In this document: positions 32,426 through 41,920 of the stretch, piece by piece
How the letters are laid out: each line of letters starts with the position of its first letter
Numbering within the stretch: the first letter of the stretch is position 1
Source: DATLMR01 sp035634255
Lineage (GTDB): Bacteria > Acidobacteriota > Blastocatellia > UBA7656
Length of the DNA stretch: 64,000 bases
Assembly (NCBI GenBank): GCA_035634255.1
Contig: DASQDI010000160.1
Location: 62,001-126,000, forward strand
Reading direction: 5' to 3'
Notes under the pieces: model-generated
What the model saw: only the letters and a program-made list of their open reading frames with translations
Told to the model about the DNA's origin: nothing
Databases searched by the model: none
Made by a program: the position numbers and the translations under genes

Positions 32426-34813
32426 TTGAATAAAAACCGATTGCATTCGAACCTCATCGAACGCGGGAGGCGCAGCACCCTCCCGGCCCTGCTGATCGCG
32501 GCGCTCGTCCTCTGCGCACAGTCGGAGGCGAGCTTACAGGGGGACCGACCCGGATACCGCGACGCGCGGCTGCCGGTCGAGCGGCGGGTGGCTGACCTGG
32601 TCGGGCGGATGACGCTCGAAGAGAAGGTGGCGCAACTGTCATGCCTGTGGGTGAAGAAGCCGCAGCAGATAGACGAGCCGGGGAATTTTTCCTTCCCCGA
32701 CCGGGGCGACTTCTCGCCCGAAAAAGCGTCCGTCGTTTTGAAAAACGGCATCGGCCACATCGCGCGGCAGAGGGAGAGGAAAGACGCGCGCGCCTCCGCG
32801 GTCTTCGCCAACGCCGTGCAGAAGTTCCTCGCGGAGAAGACGCGCCTCGGCATCCCCGCCATCTTCCACGACGAGGCCCTGCACGGGCACATGGCAAAGG
32901 GGGGCACCCACTTCCCTCAGCCGCTCGCCCTGGCCGCGAGCTGGGACACGGAGCTCGTCCGGAGGGTCTTCACCGCCGCCGCGCTTGAGGTCCGGGCGCG
33001 CGGGGGCCATCAGGTCCTTGGGCCTAATCTCGACCTCGCCCGCGAGCCGCGCTGGGGGAGGACCGAAGAGACGTATGGCGAAGACCCGTACCTCGCGTCG
33101 CGGATGGGCGTCGCCTGCATCAAGGCGCTTCAGGGCCCGGGGCCGGGCGTGGGCCGCGAGCACGTCATCGCGACGGGCAAGCATTACGCGGCGCACGGCC
33201 AGCCCGAGGGCGGTACCAACATCGCCCCGGCCAACTATTCGGAGAGGATAATCCGCGAAGTGTTCCTACCGCCCTTCGAGGCCGCGGTTAAAGAAGCGGG
33301 CCTGATGAGCGTCATGCCTTCCTACAACGAGATCGACGGCGTCCCCTCGCACGCGAGCCGCTTTTTGCTTGAGAAAGTCCTGCGCCGCGAGTGGGGCTTC
33401 ACCGGCCTGATCGTCTCCGATTACGACGGCATCGCGCAGTTGTACACGCGCCACCGCGTGGCCGCGGATAAAGCCGAAGCCGCGAAACTCGCGCTCGAAG
33501 CCGGGGTCGATGTCGAGCTGCCCGACCCCGACTGTTACCAGACCATCCCGCAACTGATCGCGGAAGGGAAGCTGTCGGAGTCCGCGCTCGACCGCGCGGT
33601 GGGCCGCATCCTGAAGGCCAAGTTCCTGCTCGGCCTCTTCGAAAACCCATACGTCGACCCGGAGCGCGCCGCGAAGCTGGCGAACAGCCAGCCCCACCGG
33701 GAGCTCGCCGCCGAGGCCGCGCGCCGCTCCATCGTGCTCCTGAAAAATGAGAAGAACGTGCTGCCGCTCGACCCCGGCAGGCTCAGGTCAATCGCGGTGA
33801 TCGGCCCGAACGCGGACCGCGCACACCTGGGCGGCTACAGCGATGATCCGATGCGCGGCGTGAGCCTGCTCGACGGCATCCGCTCGAAGGTGGGAAGCCG
33901 CGTCAAAGTGAATTACGCGAAAGGCTGCAACATCACCGTGGAAGGCGGAGACTGGTGGGCGGACAAAGCCCGCCTGCCCGACCCGTCCGGCGAGGCGAAG
34001 CTGATCGCCGAGGCCGTTCAGGCGGCGAGGGCCTCGGACGCCGTGGTGCTCGCGCTCGGGGGCAACGAAGACACCAACAAGGAAGCATGGGCCGAGAACC
34101 ACCTCGGGGACCGCGACAGCCTCGAACTGGTCGGCCAACAGAACGAACTCGTCAGAGCCGTACTTGAGGCGGGCAAGCCGACAATCGTATTTCTCATCAA
34201 CAGCGGCCCGCTCTCGATCAACTACATCGCGGAGAACGCGCCCGCCATTCTCGAAGGCTTCTACCTCGGGCAGGAGACGGGCGTCGCGGCGGCGGACGTT
34301 TTATTCGGAGATTACAACCCGAGCGGGAAGCTGCCCGTGAGTTTCCCGCGCTCGGTCGGCCAGTTGCCCATCTATTACAACCAGAAGCCGACCGCCAAGC
34401 GGGGCTACCTCTTCACGAGCAAGGAGCCGCTCTTCGCTTTCGGGCATGGCCTGAGCTACACGACTTTCGAGTACTCAACGCCCGCCGTGAGGCCGGAAAA
34501 GATCGGCCCCGCCGGGCAGGCTTCGGTGAGCGTGACGGTCACGAACACGGGCCGGGTCGCGGGCGACGAGATCGTTCAGCTTTACATCAGGGATCAGGTC
34601 AGCTCCGTGACCCGCCCGGTCAAAGAGCTGAAGGGGTTCGAGCGCATCACCCTCGCGCCGGGGCAGAGCAGGACGGTCACTTTCACGATCACCCCGGACA
34701 AACTCTCTTTCCTCGACCTGAACATGAATCGCGTGGTGGAGCCGGGGCTGTTCGACATAATGGTGGGGCCTGACTCGACCCGGCACAAGCTCGCCCGCCT
34801 GGAAGTCAGGTGA
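32426..34813 (+). CDS. Exported glycoside hydrolase family 3 beta-glucosidase/beta-xylosidase
   Basis: 795 residues from a TTG at 32426, preceded by AAGAGAG; there is no ATG before the signal peptide (LPALLIAALVLCAQSEAS), so this start is the most sensible but not certain. The GH3 N-terminal TIM barrel (about 45-380) has the nucleophile Asp in GLIVSDYDGI, and the KHYAAHG motif is intact. The alpha/beta C-domain (about 430-640, SIVLLKNEKNVLPL) and a fibronectin III-like domain (SVSVTVTNTGRVAGDEIVQL, about 690-795) complete the usual three-domain form. Likely periplasmic or secreted; its place after xylA favours beta-xylosidase activity. Confidence 0.9.
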   Translation: MNKNRLHSNLIERGRRSTLPALLIAALVLCAQSEASLQGDRPGYRDARLPVERRVADLVGRMTLEEKVAQLSCLWVKKPQQIDEPGNFSFPDRGDFSPEKASVVLKNGIGHIARQRERKDARASAVFANAVQKFLAEKTRLGIPAIFHDEALHGHMAKGGTHFPQPLALAASWDTELVRRVFTAAALEVRARGGHQVLGPNLDLAREPRWGRTEETYGEDPYLASRMGVACIKALQGPGPGVGREHVIATGKHYAAHGQPEGGTNIAPANYSERIIREVFLPPFEAAVKEAGLMSVMPSYNEIDGVPSHASRFLLEKVLRREWGFTGLIVSDYDGIAQLYTRHRVAADKAEAAKLALEAGVDVELPDPDCYQTIPQLIAEGKLSESALDRAVGRILKAKFLLGLFENPYVDPERAAKLANSQPHRELAAEAARRSIVLLKNEKNVLPLDPGRLRSIAVIGPNADRAHLGGYSDDPMRGVSLLDGIRSKVGSRVKVNYAKGCNITVEGGDWWADKARLPDPSGEAKLIAEAVQAARASDAVVLALGGNEDTNKEAWAENHLGDRDSLELVGQQNELVRAVLEAGKPTIVFLINSGPLSINYIAENAPAILEGFYLGQETGVAAADVLFGDYNPSGKLPVSFPRSVGQLPIYYNQKPTAKRGYLFTSKEPLFAFGHGLSYTTFEYSTPAVRPEKIGPAGQASVSVTVTNTGRVAGDEIVQLYIRDQVSSVTRPVKELKGFERITLAPGQSRTVTFTITPDKLSFLDLNMNRVVEPGLFDIMVGPDSTRHKLARLEVR

Positions 34814-34817
34814 GCAG

Positions 34818-34949
34818 GGGTCAGTGGTCAGTGGCCAGGATTCAGGAAGTAGGGCGATTTTATAAAGAAAGTCTCTTATCATCACCTGACCCCCGGCCCC
34901 TGACCGCGCCGCGCGAAGCGCATCATGCGCCATCCCTGACCACTGACCC
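34818..34949. repeat. Intergenic palindromic repeat, copy B
   Basis: A perfect 14-bp inverted repeat: gggtcagtggtcag at 34818-34831 and ctgaccactgaccc at 34936-34949. The left part continues into gtggccaggattcagg, of which ccaggattcagg recurs in copy C. It lies between the convergent GH3 and mutarotase-like genes and its right arm encodes the last residues of the latter. Confidence 0.75.
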
Positions 34950-35813
34950 AACCTCTCCGCCGCTGATGTTGCCGAAGAGGTGCCAGCGCTCGACGTGGTC
35001 GGCGGAGGCTTCGGGTTCGAGGCGGGTCAGGGGGCCGAGCGATTCCAGTTCGATGAAAGAGCCGGCCGTGAAGGTCTCCGTGTTGCAGCCGTAGTCGGGA
35101 TAGACCGCCCCCTCCTGATACGGGAATCGCTTCACGAACAGGGTCTCTTCGCGAAGGTACGCGGCCCACCCCTGCTTGTTCGCGATGCCGATCTTTTGAG
35201 GCTCCGGCGAGGCAGCGTCGCACCTCAATCGAATGTATTCCCTGCCGAGAGTCCAGCGGGGGTCGCTCAGGTCGGTGTAATGCCAGAGGACGAGCGCGCG
35301 GGCAGGCAATAGGGCCTCCGGGTGCGGGCGGTACGGCTCCTGCGGGAGAATCACCTCCCCGCCGCCGTTCATAATCGTGATCGCCCACGGGGCCAGCTCG
35401 ATTGGCCAGAGGTTCCGGTTCGTGATCCTGTGACGCACGGCGACGGCCGTCCCGCCGGGCTCAACGGTTACGGTGATCTCTTTTTGAATCCCGGCCGCCG
35501 GCTCGGTTGGCTGCATCAATTTGATAGAGTTTTCTCCGAGGATTTCATATTCGATTGCGGTGTTGTCGGGCGCGTAGGTGCGCGGCATCGCCTCCGGGGC
35601 GGCCCAGAGGCGATGGCCTCCCCACGGCTTCCACCGGTCGAGGTCGGCGTCCGGGGCCGCCTCCGGGAGTTCTCCGAGCATGTTCTGATGGCCTGTAAAT
35701 CCGTAGCGTATGATGCGGGGGCCGATGTCGGTCGTCACGACGACTTCGACCTCCCCGTTCGAAAGCCTGAAGCAGTTCGGCAGATTCAAGTATGAGATTT
35801 TTTCCAGAGCCAT
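34923..35813 (-). CDS. Aldose 1-epimerase-like (galactose mutarotase-fold) protein
   Basis: 296 residues from ATG at 35813. The pattern (LSNGEVEVVVTTDIGPRIIR and YGFTGHQNMLGE near the start, WGGHRLWAAPEAMP at about 65-80, then strands with PEALLPARALVLWHYTDLSD) fits the mutarotase-like supersandwich fold; the conserved GGHRLW may contribute the substrate His. Such proteins interconvert sugar anomers or bind sugars. It is divergent from xylB and convergent with the GH3 gene, so a role in the xylose group is likely. The final ~9 residues (SVVRDGA and neighbours) are encoded by an intergenic repeat and are probably a recent addition. Confidence 0.7.
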   Translation of the reverse strand: MALEKISYLNLPNCFRLSNGEVEVVVTTDIGPRIIRYGFTGHQNMLGELPEAAPDADLDRWKPWGGHRLWAAPEAMPRTYAPDNTAIEYEILGENSIKLMQPTEPAAGIQKEITVTVEPGGTAVAVRHRITNRNLWPIELAPWAITIMNGGGEVILPQEPYRPHPEALLPARALVLWHYTDLSDPRWTLGREYIRLRCDAASPEPQKIGIANKQGWAAYLREETLFVKRFPYQEGAVYPDYGCNTETFTAGSFIELESLGPLTRLEPEASADHVERWHLFGNISGGEVGSVVRDGA

Positions 35814-35979
35814 GCCCTCTCCCTGACCGATTGGATGGCCGAGCCATTGAAGGGGTGCGTCCACGCGCCGGCATATATTGGCCGTTCATGAATCTCTCCG
35901 TCAAGATCGCGCCCGCGAAGTTTGCTCCGCGGACCCTCCCTCTGTCGTATACTCTTCATAATTTTTCGGAGCGTATTTT

Positions 35980-37482
35980 ATGAGCCTCTTTCTCGGCATC
36001 GACATCTCCACGACCGGCGCGAAGTCGCTCGTCGTAGACGGCGCGGGCCGGGTCGCGGCGAGCGCGACCACGCAACTGACTCTCTCGACGCCGCGCCCCC
36101 TCTGGTCGGAGCAGGAGCCGCGAGACTGGTGGCGGGGCGTGGTCGAGAGCGTCAATCGCGCCCTCTCTCAGGCGGGCGTTTCGGGAGCCGACGTGTCGGC
36201 CGTCGGGCTGACCGGTCAGATGCATGGCCTCGTCCTGCTCGACGGGCGGGGGGAAGTCCTGCGCCCCGCCATCCTCTGGAACGATCAGAGGTGCGGCGAC
36301 GAGTGCGATCTCATACGCGAGCGGCTCGGCAAAGAGCGGCTGATTCAGATCACGGGGAACGAGGCCGTGACCGGCTTCACCGCGCCCAAAATCCTGTGGG
36401 TGCAGAGGCATGAGCCCGAATTTTATGCGCGCGCGCGCCACCTCCTTCTGCCCAAGGATTACATCAGGTACAGGCTCACGGGCGGCTTCGCCATGGACAA
36501 GGCTGACGGGTCCGGCACGATGCTCTTCGACCTGAAACGTCGCGACTGGTCGGACGAGGTGCTCTCGGCGCTCGACATCCCGGCGGAGTGGCTGCCCCCG
36601 ACCTTCGAGGGGCCTCAGGTGACCGGGGAGGTGACGCGCGACGCGGCGGAGGCGACGGGGCTCAAAGAGGGCACTCCGGTTATGGCAGGCGGCGGGGATC
36701 AGGCGGCGGGAGCCGTCGGCATGGGCGCGGTGCGTCAAGGCATAGTGGCCCTGACTCTGGGCACTTCGGGGGTCGTGTTCGCCCCGACGGAATCGGCCCT
36801 GGTCGAGCCCGAGGGCCGGTTGCATTCGTTCTGCCACGCCCTGCCCGACCGCTGGCATTTTATGGGCGTGATGCTCAGCGCGGCGGGGAGCCTGCAATGG
36901 ATGCGCGACAGCCTCGCGCCCGGAGCGAGCTTCGACGAGCTGATCGAAGAGGCGGCGCGGGTCCCTGCCGGGAGCGAAGGCCTGCTCTTTCTGCCCTACC
37001 TCTCCGGCGAGCGCACGCCTTACCCCGACCCTCTGGCGCGGGGCGCGTGGGTGGGGCTCACCGTGCGGCACAGGCGAGGCCACCTGACGCGGGCCGTGCT
37101 CGAAGGCGTGGCCTTCGGCCTGAAGGACAGCTTCGCCCTCATTCAGGGCGCGGGCCTCGGGGCCATCGAGCAGGCGCGCGTATCGGGCGGGGGCGCGAAG
37201 AGCGCCCTCTGGCGGCAGATTCTCGCCGACATCCTCTCGGTGGAACTGGCCGTGGTCAACACCACGGAAGGCGCGGCCTTCGGGGCGGCCCTCCTCGCCG
37301 GGACCGGCAGCGGGGCCTGGAAGGATGTCGAGACGGCCTGCTCGGAGACGGTGAAGATTACCGGGCGAGTCAGCCCCGACGCGCGGGACGAAGATATGTA
37401 CCTGCGCATGTACGACCGGTACAGGTCTCTCTACCCGGCCCTCACCCCGACCTTCAAAGGCCTGTCGTCGATAGAAGCCTGA
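35980..37482 (+). CDS. xylB: Xylulokinase
   Basis: 500 residues of the FGGY carbohydrate kinase family. FLGIDISTTGAKSLVVDGAG is the N-terminal phosphate-1 motif, GQMHGLVLLD and the following WNDQR are the sugar-binding segments typical of xylulokinases, and GTSGVVFAP with the later VSGGGAKSALWRQILADIL are ATP-binding elements. It phosphorylates D-xylulose to xylulose 5-phosphate for the pentose phosphate pathway, following the xylA step. It is divergent from the mutarotase-like gene with a 166-base shared upstream region. Confidence 0.93.
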   Translation: MSLFLGIDISTTGAKSLVVDGAGRVAASATTQLTLSTPRPLWSEQEPRDWWRGVVESVNRALSQAGVSGADVSAVGLTGQMHGLVLLDGRGEVLRPAILWNDQRCGDECDLIRERLGKERLIQITGNEAVTGFTAPKILWVQRHEPEFYARARHLLLPKDYIRYRLTGGFAMDKADGSGTMLFDLKRRDWSDEVLSALDIPAEWLPPTFEGPQVTGEVTRDAAEATGLKEGTPVMAGGGDQAAGAVGMGAVRQGIVALTLGTSGVVFAPTESALVEPEGRLHSFCHALPDRWHFMGVMLSAAGSLQWMRDSLAPGASFDELIEEAARVPAGSEGLLFLPYLSGERTPYPDPLARGAWVGLTVRHRRGHLTRAVLEGVAFGLKDSFALIQGAGLGAIEQARVSGGGAKSALWRQILADILSVELAVVNTTEGAAFGAALLAGTGSGAWKDVETACSETVKITGRVSPDARDEDMYLRMYDRYRSLYPALTPTFKGLSSIEA

Positions 37483-37688
37483 GCGCGCGAGGGGCTTTGA
37501 TCGAAGCACACGTAGCCTGAGACGCCGGTCTAATCTCTGCCTTCCGGTTGAAAAGATGTGGTGATGTTATCGACCTTTGAATAATGAACGTCGCCTCTAC
37601 CGCCTTCAAAACGCCCTGTTCCCTGAGATTTTGCGGGCGGAAAGCGCGACATTGTTTTTTCAAAATCAATAACTGTACGTCTTATGCG

Positions 37689-38063
37689 TCAAGGATTAAT
37701 ACCCAGAGCCGCCGCCGCTATCGTGAAAGAGTTCACTACCGCGACCCCGAGGCTGGACAGCTTATCTTTCCAGGTTTGATCCTGAGTCACGCTCGTCATG
37801 TAGATGAACAGACCTATGAGCAGTGCTAGAACGACGGGGACCCATTTGGCCGTCTCCAGCGGCGTGTAAACTGTCCCCAGCACGTTCCATATGGTGGTCA
37901 CGGCGGCCACCGCTCCGGAGAAAGTTACTAACGACTGGGCCGTCGTAAATACGCCCACTTTGTCCGTGTTGGCTGTATTAACGTTTACCAGGCTGTTGGC
38001 CGTTGAGGCCGGAACACCCATCGGCGTGGCCGGCTGATTCGGGGCAGGAGCATTACCTGTCAT
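37689..38063 (-). CDS. Small membrane protein of unknown function
   Basis: 124 residues from ATG at 38063, with AGGAGG well placed before it. After a Pro/Asn/Thr-rich N-terminus (1-35) there are three likely membrane spans: about 44-66 (LVTFSGAVAAVTTIWNVLG), 72-92 (WVPVVLALLIGLFIYM) and 104-122 (GVAVVNSFTIAAAALGI). No domain is recognised. It stands alone between xylB and the CvpA-CAP gene. The strong ribosome site and clean topology support a real gene. Confidence 0.65.
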   Translation of the reverse strand: MTGNAPAPNQPATPMGVPASTANSLVNVNTANTDKVGVFTTAQSLVTFSGAVAAVTTIWNVLGTVYTPLETAKWVPVVLALLIGLFIYMTSVTQDQTWKDKLSSLGVAVVNSFTIAAAALGINP

Positions 38064-38304
38064 GACATGTTCCTCCTATCACATTGGTCTGCCTTCGTAG
38101 CAAATTAACGGGTTGATTTTGGCCTGAGAGAGAAAGCAAGACTCTTACTGAAACATCAGATTGCGAATGCGCCCTTACATTATTCCTGCGGTGGCTCCAT
38201 GTCAATATCAAAGTTCTCGCGACTTCTCGGGGGGCGGGCCTTTGGCTATACTCGATCATGGCCGCGCGGGTGTCGAGTAATCGGATGGTTGTCGCGCACT
38301 GATT

Positions 38305-39273
38305 ATGGGCTGGACCTACGTCGATATTTTTCTGATCCTCGTTATCCTGGCGAGCGCGTTTTATGGATGGAGGCGCGGGTTCATACTCGGCCTGCTCGAT
38401 CTGGTGCGCTGGCTCGTGAGCCTGCTCGCGGGCTTGCGCTTCTACCAGTCGGTGGCCCGGTTCCTGCAACTGTTCCTGGACTGGTCCGAAGTGTGGCTCC
38501 TGCCGCTCGCCTTCCTTCTCACGGCCACGGCCGCGGGCCTCTTAATTCAGGTGTTAGGATACAGGCTTCTGAGGCGGCTCCCGAAAGACATACACAGACG
38601 CCGGTATAACCGGCTCCTCGGAATCCTGCCGGGATTATTAAACGGGTTGATACTGGCGGCCATTATGGCCTCCCTGCTGCTGGCCCTGCCCCTGTCCGAC
38701 GGCCTGCACCGTTCGGCCCGGCAGAGCCTTCTGGTAAACCACTTTTCCACGGCCACCGAGCGCCTCGAATCGTCCCTCAGCCCGATCTTCGATGAGGCGA
38801 TCTCGCGCACGTTCAACATGCTCACGATCCGGCCTGAGCCGGAATCGGGGGAGAGCGTCAAACTCCCTTTCAAGGTCGCCGACACCGAGCCGCGCCCCGA
38901 CCTCGAAGCGCGGATGCTTGAGATGGTGAACGCCGAGCGGGTCTCCGCGGGGCTTGAGCCGCTCGCGCCCGACCCGGAGTTGACGGAGGTCGCGCGGAGG
39001 CATTCAGCTGACATGTTCGCGCGCGGGTATTTCTCTCACTCCACGCCGGAAGGCCGCAGCCCGTTCGACCGCATCCGGGAGGCGCGCGTCACCTTCCGGA
39101 CCGCCGGGGAGAACCTCGCGCTCGCGCCCACGCTCTCCGTCGCGCACACGGGGCTGATGAACTCGCCGGGGCACAGGGCGAACATCCTGCGCCCACAGTT
39201 CGGCCGCGTCGGGATCGGCATTCTCGACGGAGGGTTCCGCGGCCTTATGGTGACCCAGAATTTCAGAGATTAG
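38305..39273 (+). CDS. CvpA-like membrane domain fused to a CAP (SCP/YkwD-like) domain
   Basis: 322 residues. Residues 1-150 form a CvpA-type domain with four membrane spans, beginning with the typical YVDIFLILVILASAFYGWRR and GFILGLLDLVRWL. After a linker (about 165-205) comes a CAP domain: MLEMVNAERVSAGLEPLAPD, VARRHSADMFARGYFSH with the cavity His, TAGENLALA and HRANILRPQFGRVGIGI. The CAP part should face the periplasm. CvpA proteins are linked to colicin V production and envelope stability; bacterial CAP domains to envelope stress and sporulation. The fusion suggests a membrane-anchored envelope factor. Convergent with the ADOP permease gene, 9 bases apart. Confidence 0.85.
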   Translation: MGWTYVDIFLILVILASAFYGWRRGFILGLLDLVRWLVSLLAGLRFYQSVARFLQLFLDWSEVWLLPLAFLLTATAAGLLIQVLGYRLLRRLPKDIHRRRYNRLLGILPGLLNGLILAAIMASLLLALPLSDGLHRSARQSLLVNHFSTATERLESSLSPIFDEAISRTFNMLTIRPEPESGESVKLPFKVADTEPRPDLEARMLEMVNAERVSAGLEPLAPDPELTEVARRHSADMFARGYFSHSTPEGRSPFDRIREARVTFRTAGENLALAPTLSVAHTGLMNSPGHRANILRPQFGRVGIGILDGGFRGLMVTQNFRD

Positions 39274-39282
39274 ATGGCCCTG

Positions 39283-41742
39283 TCACTCATACCTCAAAGC
39301 GATCATCGGGTCCAGCTTCATGGCCCTGCGCGCGGGCAGGTAGCTGGCCACGAAGGCCACACAGATCAGGAGCAGGGGCACGGCGGCGAAGATGAACGGG
39401 TCGGACGCGCTCACGCCGAAGAGCAGGCTCGCGATGATCCGCGTCAGGGCGAACGCCGCGGCCAGCCCCAGGGCCACGCCAGCGAGCGTGAGCGCCATGC
39501 CCTGCCCGACCACCAGCCGCAGCACGTCCACGGATCGGGCTCCCAGAGCCATTCTTATGCCTATCTCATGCGTGCGCTGCGTGACGGAATAGGAGACGAC
39601 GCCGTAAATCCCTACCGCCGACAGGATGATGGCCAGCCCCGCGAACAGCCCGAGCAGCGTGACGCTGAAGCGCTGCCTTGACACCGCGTTGTCCATGTAC
39701 TGCCCCATAGTCCGCAGGTCCGTTATGGGCTGGTCCTTATCGACCGCCCACAGCTCGTCGCGCATCGCGGAGATCATGCCCCGGGGCTCGAAAGAGGTCC
39801 GGACCACGAACGACATGTTCGAGAAAGTGACCTGATAGTAAGGGAGGTAATACTGCGGCCTCGACTCTATGTCGAGTGAAGAATGCTTCACGTCCCCCAC
39901 TACCCCGACGATCTCGGTCCAGGGGATGTCGGGCCTGCCCAGGGCGTCGATCTTTATCCGCTTGCCGACCGGGTCCTCTCCGGGAAAGTAGCGGCGCGCG
40001 AGGCCCCTGCTGATGATCGTGACGAGGGGAGCTTTCACAGTGTCGCGCTCGTTGAAGTTGCGCCCGGAGACGAGGGGGATGCGCATCGCGTCGAAGTAAT
40101 TCTCATCTATCACGCGCTGGTCGCCCAGAGGCATGTCGGTCAGGGTCGTCGGCACGGGCCGGCCTTCGATGATGAACCCGTCCACCTCCTCGCCCCCTCC
40201 GAGCGGCAGCTCCGACACCGCCCCGACCGTCTCCGCGCCCGGCAGGGCCTTGATCCTCCCGAGCACCTGCCGGTAGAACTCCCTCTGCTTCTCGTCGGAC
40301 GGGTACTTCGAGTCGGGTATGTCCACGGTCATCGTGACGACGTTTTGAGGGTTGAACCCCGGATCGACTCTCAGCAGTTGGACGAAGCTTTTGATTATGA
40401 GCCCGGTCCCGATCAACAGCACCAGAGAGAGCGAGACTTCCGCCACCACGAGCAGGCTGCGCACGCGGTTGCCGCGAATCCCGGTCGAGCCCCGCCCGCC
40501 CTCTTTCAGGCTCTCGTTCAGGTCGCACCGCGACGCCTGAAGGGCGGGCGCGAGGCCGAAGAGTATGCCCGTCAGGAAGGAGGCCAGCAGGGTGAACCCG
40601 AGCACCTCAAAGTCGATGCCTATCTCATGCTTTCTCGGGATGTTGTCCGGGCCCGCCGCGACCAGAACCCTGACCGCGACGGAGGCGACCATTATCCCGA
40701 GCGCGCCGCCCGCCAGAGAGAGCAGGACGCTTTCGGTGAGAAGCTGGCGCACCATGCGCCACCGGGTCGCCCCTAGCGCGGCCCTGATCGCGACCTCCTT
40801 CTGGCGGGCCGCCGAGCGGGAGAGCAGAAGATTCGCCACGTTGGCGCAGGCGATCAGCAGGACGAACCCCACCGCGCCGAGCAGCACGAGGAGCGCCACG
40901 CGCGCGTCCCCCACGACCTGATCGCGCAGGAGGACGAGGCTCACCCCGAAGCCCTTGTTCTCCTGAAAGCTCTCCGCGAGGGCGCTCGCGATAACGCTCA
41001 TCCCGGCCTGCGCCTGCTCGACGGAGACCCCATCTTTCAGGCGCGCTATGGCGGCCTTGTTGTGGCTCCCGCGATTGCTCATCTCGTTCGCCGACAGAGC
41101 TATCGGGGTCCAGAGGTCCGTCTGGGGAGAGAGGTCGAGGTATGACGGCAGGTCCTGCGCCCTCGGGAAGTGGAAGCCCTGCGGCAGGACTCCGATGACG
41201 TTATAGCTGCCGCCGTCGAGCGTCAGTGTTTTATCCAGTACGTTCGGATCGCCTCCGAACCGGCTCTGCCACATCGAATGGCTTATTACGGCGACCCGGT
41301 TGGAGCCGGGCTTATCTTCATCAGGCGTGAAGACGCGCCCGAGGACAGGCTCGACGCGCATGATCTGGAAGAAGCTGGAAGAGACGCCCGCGCCGCTGAC
41401 TCGCTCCGGCGTGTCGATCCCGGTGAGGGCGAAGCGGGCGTTCTCGATCAGAGACATCTCCTCGAAGACCTGATTCTGCGCGCGCCAGTCCGTGAAATTG
41501 GCCGAGTTGACGGGGAGGAGGTCGATGCCGAGATCGAGCGTGGGGTTGGTATCCCAGACGAGCACGAGCCGGTCCGAGTCTTTGTAAGGAAGGGATCGGA
41601 AAAGCACCGCGTTTACTATGCTGAAGATCGCGGTGTTGGCCCCGATGCCGAGCGTCAGGGCGACGAGCGCGAGGGCAGTAATGGCGCGGCCTTTGAGCAG
41701 GACACGAATGCCGTAGCGGACATCCTGAATCAGGGTCTCCAT
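39283..41742 (-). CDS. ADOP-class (acidobacterial duplicated orphan permease) MacB-like permease
   Basis: 819 residues from ATG at 41742 (METLIQDVRYGIRVLLKGRA, the usual ADOP start). It holds two FtsX/MacB permease halves in one chain: the first with ALTLGIGANTAIFSIVNAVL, a MacB_PCD periplasmic domain, then LLGAVGFVLLIACANVANLL and SLAGGALGIMVASVAVRVL; the second with LLVVAEVSLSLVLLIGTGL, another periplasmic domain and YGVVSYSVTQRTHEIGIRMA, ending in MIALRYE. No ATPase gene is adjacent, which is why such proteins are called orphan. This one lacks the N-terminal soluble region and PadR partner seen in the copy at 53684. Confidence 0.88.
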   Translation of the reverse strand: METLIQDVRYGIRVLLKGRAITALALVALTLGIGANTAIFSIVNAVLFRSLPYKDSDRLVLVWDTNPTLDLGIDLLPVNSANFTDWRAQNQVFEEMSLIENARFALTGIDTPERVSGAGVSSSFFQIMRVEPVLGRVFTPDEDKPGSNRVAVISHSMWQSRFGGDPNVLDKTLTLDGGSYNVIGVLPQGFHFPRAQDLPSYLDLSPQTDLWTPIALSANEMSNRGSHNKAAIARLKDGVSVEQAQAGMSVIASALAESFQENKGFGVSLVLLRDQVVGDARVALLVLLGAVGFVLLIACANVANLLLSRSAARQKEVAIRAALGATRWRMVRQLLTESVLLSLAGGALGIMVASVAVRVLVAAGPDNIPRKHEIGIDFEVLGFTLLASFLTGILFGLAPALQASRCDLNESLKEGGRGSTGIRGNRVRSLLVVAEVSLSLVLLIGTGLIIKSFVQLLRVDPGFNPQNVVTMTVDIPDSKYPSDEKQREFYRQVLGRIKALPGAETVGAVSELPLGGGEEVDGFIIEGRPVPTTLTDMPLGDQRVIDENYFDAMRIPLVSGRNFNERDTVKAPLVTIISRGLARRYFPGEDPVGKRIKIDALGRPDIPWTEIVGVVGDVKHSSLDIESRPQYYLPYYQVTFSNMSFVVRTSFEPRGMISAMRDELWAVDKDQPITDLRTMGQYMDNAVSRQRFSVTLLGLFAGLAIILSAVGIYGVVSYSVTQRTHEIGIRMALGARSVDVLRLVVGQGMALTLAGVALGLAAAFALTRIIASLLFGVSASDPFIFAAVPLLLICVAFVASYLPARRAMKLDPMIALRYE

Positions 41743-41810
41743 AATGCTGTCTCCACCAGAGAGTCGAAACAGCATGTATTACGCAGAGCCGGGCGGCGAG
41801 GGTGCAGGAG

Positions 41811-41920
41811 CAGGAGCCAGTGGCCGGAGGTCAGTGGTCAGGGAGGGACTTGAGACCCTCTTTACAGAATCCTTCTCCCACCCTGAATCCTGGCTCCTGG
41901 CTTCTGGCCCCTGACCCCTG
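41811..41920. repeat. Intergenic palindromic repeat, copy C
   Basis: Left arm with caggagcca and ggtcagtggtcaggg (41811-41845), right arm with ccctgaatcctggctcctg and cccctgacccctg (41881-41920). The segment cctgaatcctgg is the reverse complement of part of copy B. It lies past the start of the ADOP gene and encodes the C-terminal ~30 residues of the EamA transporter. Confidence 0.65.
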
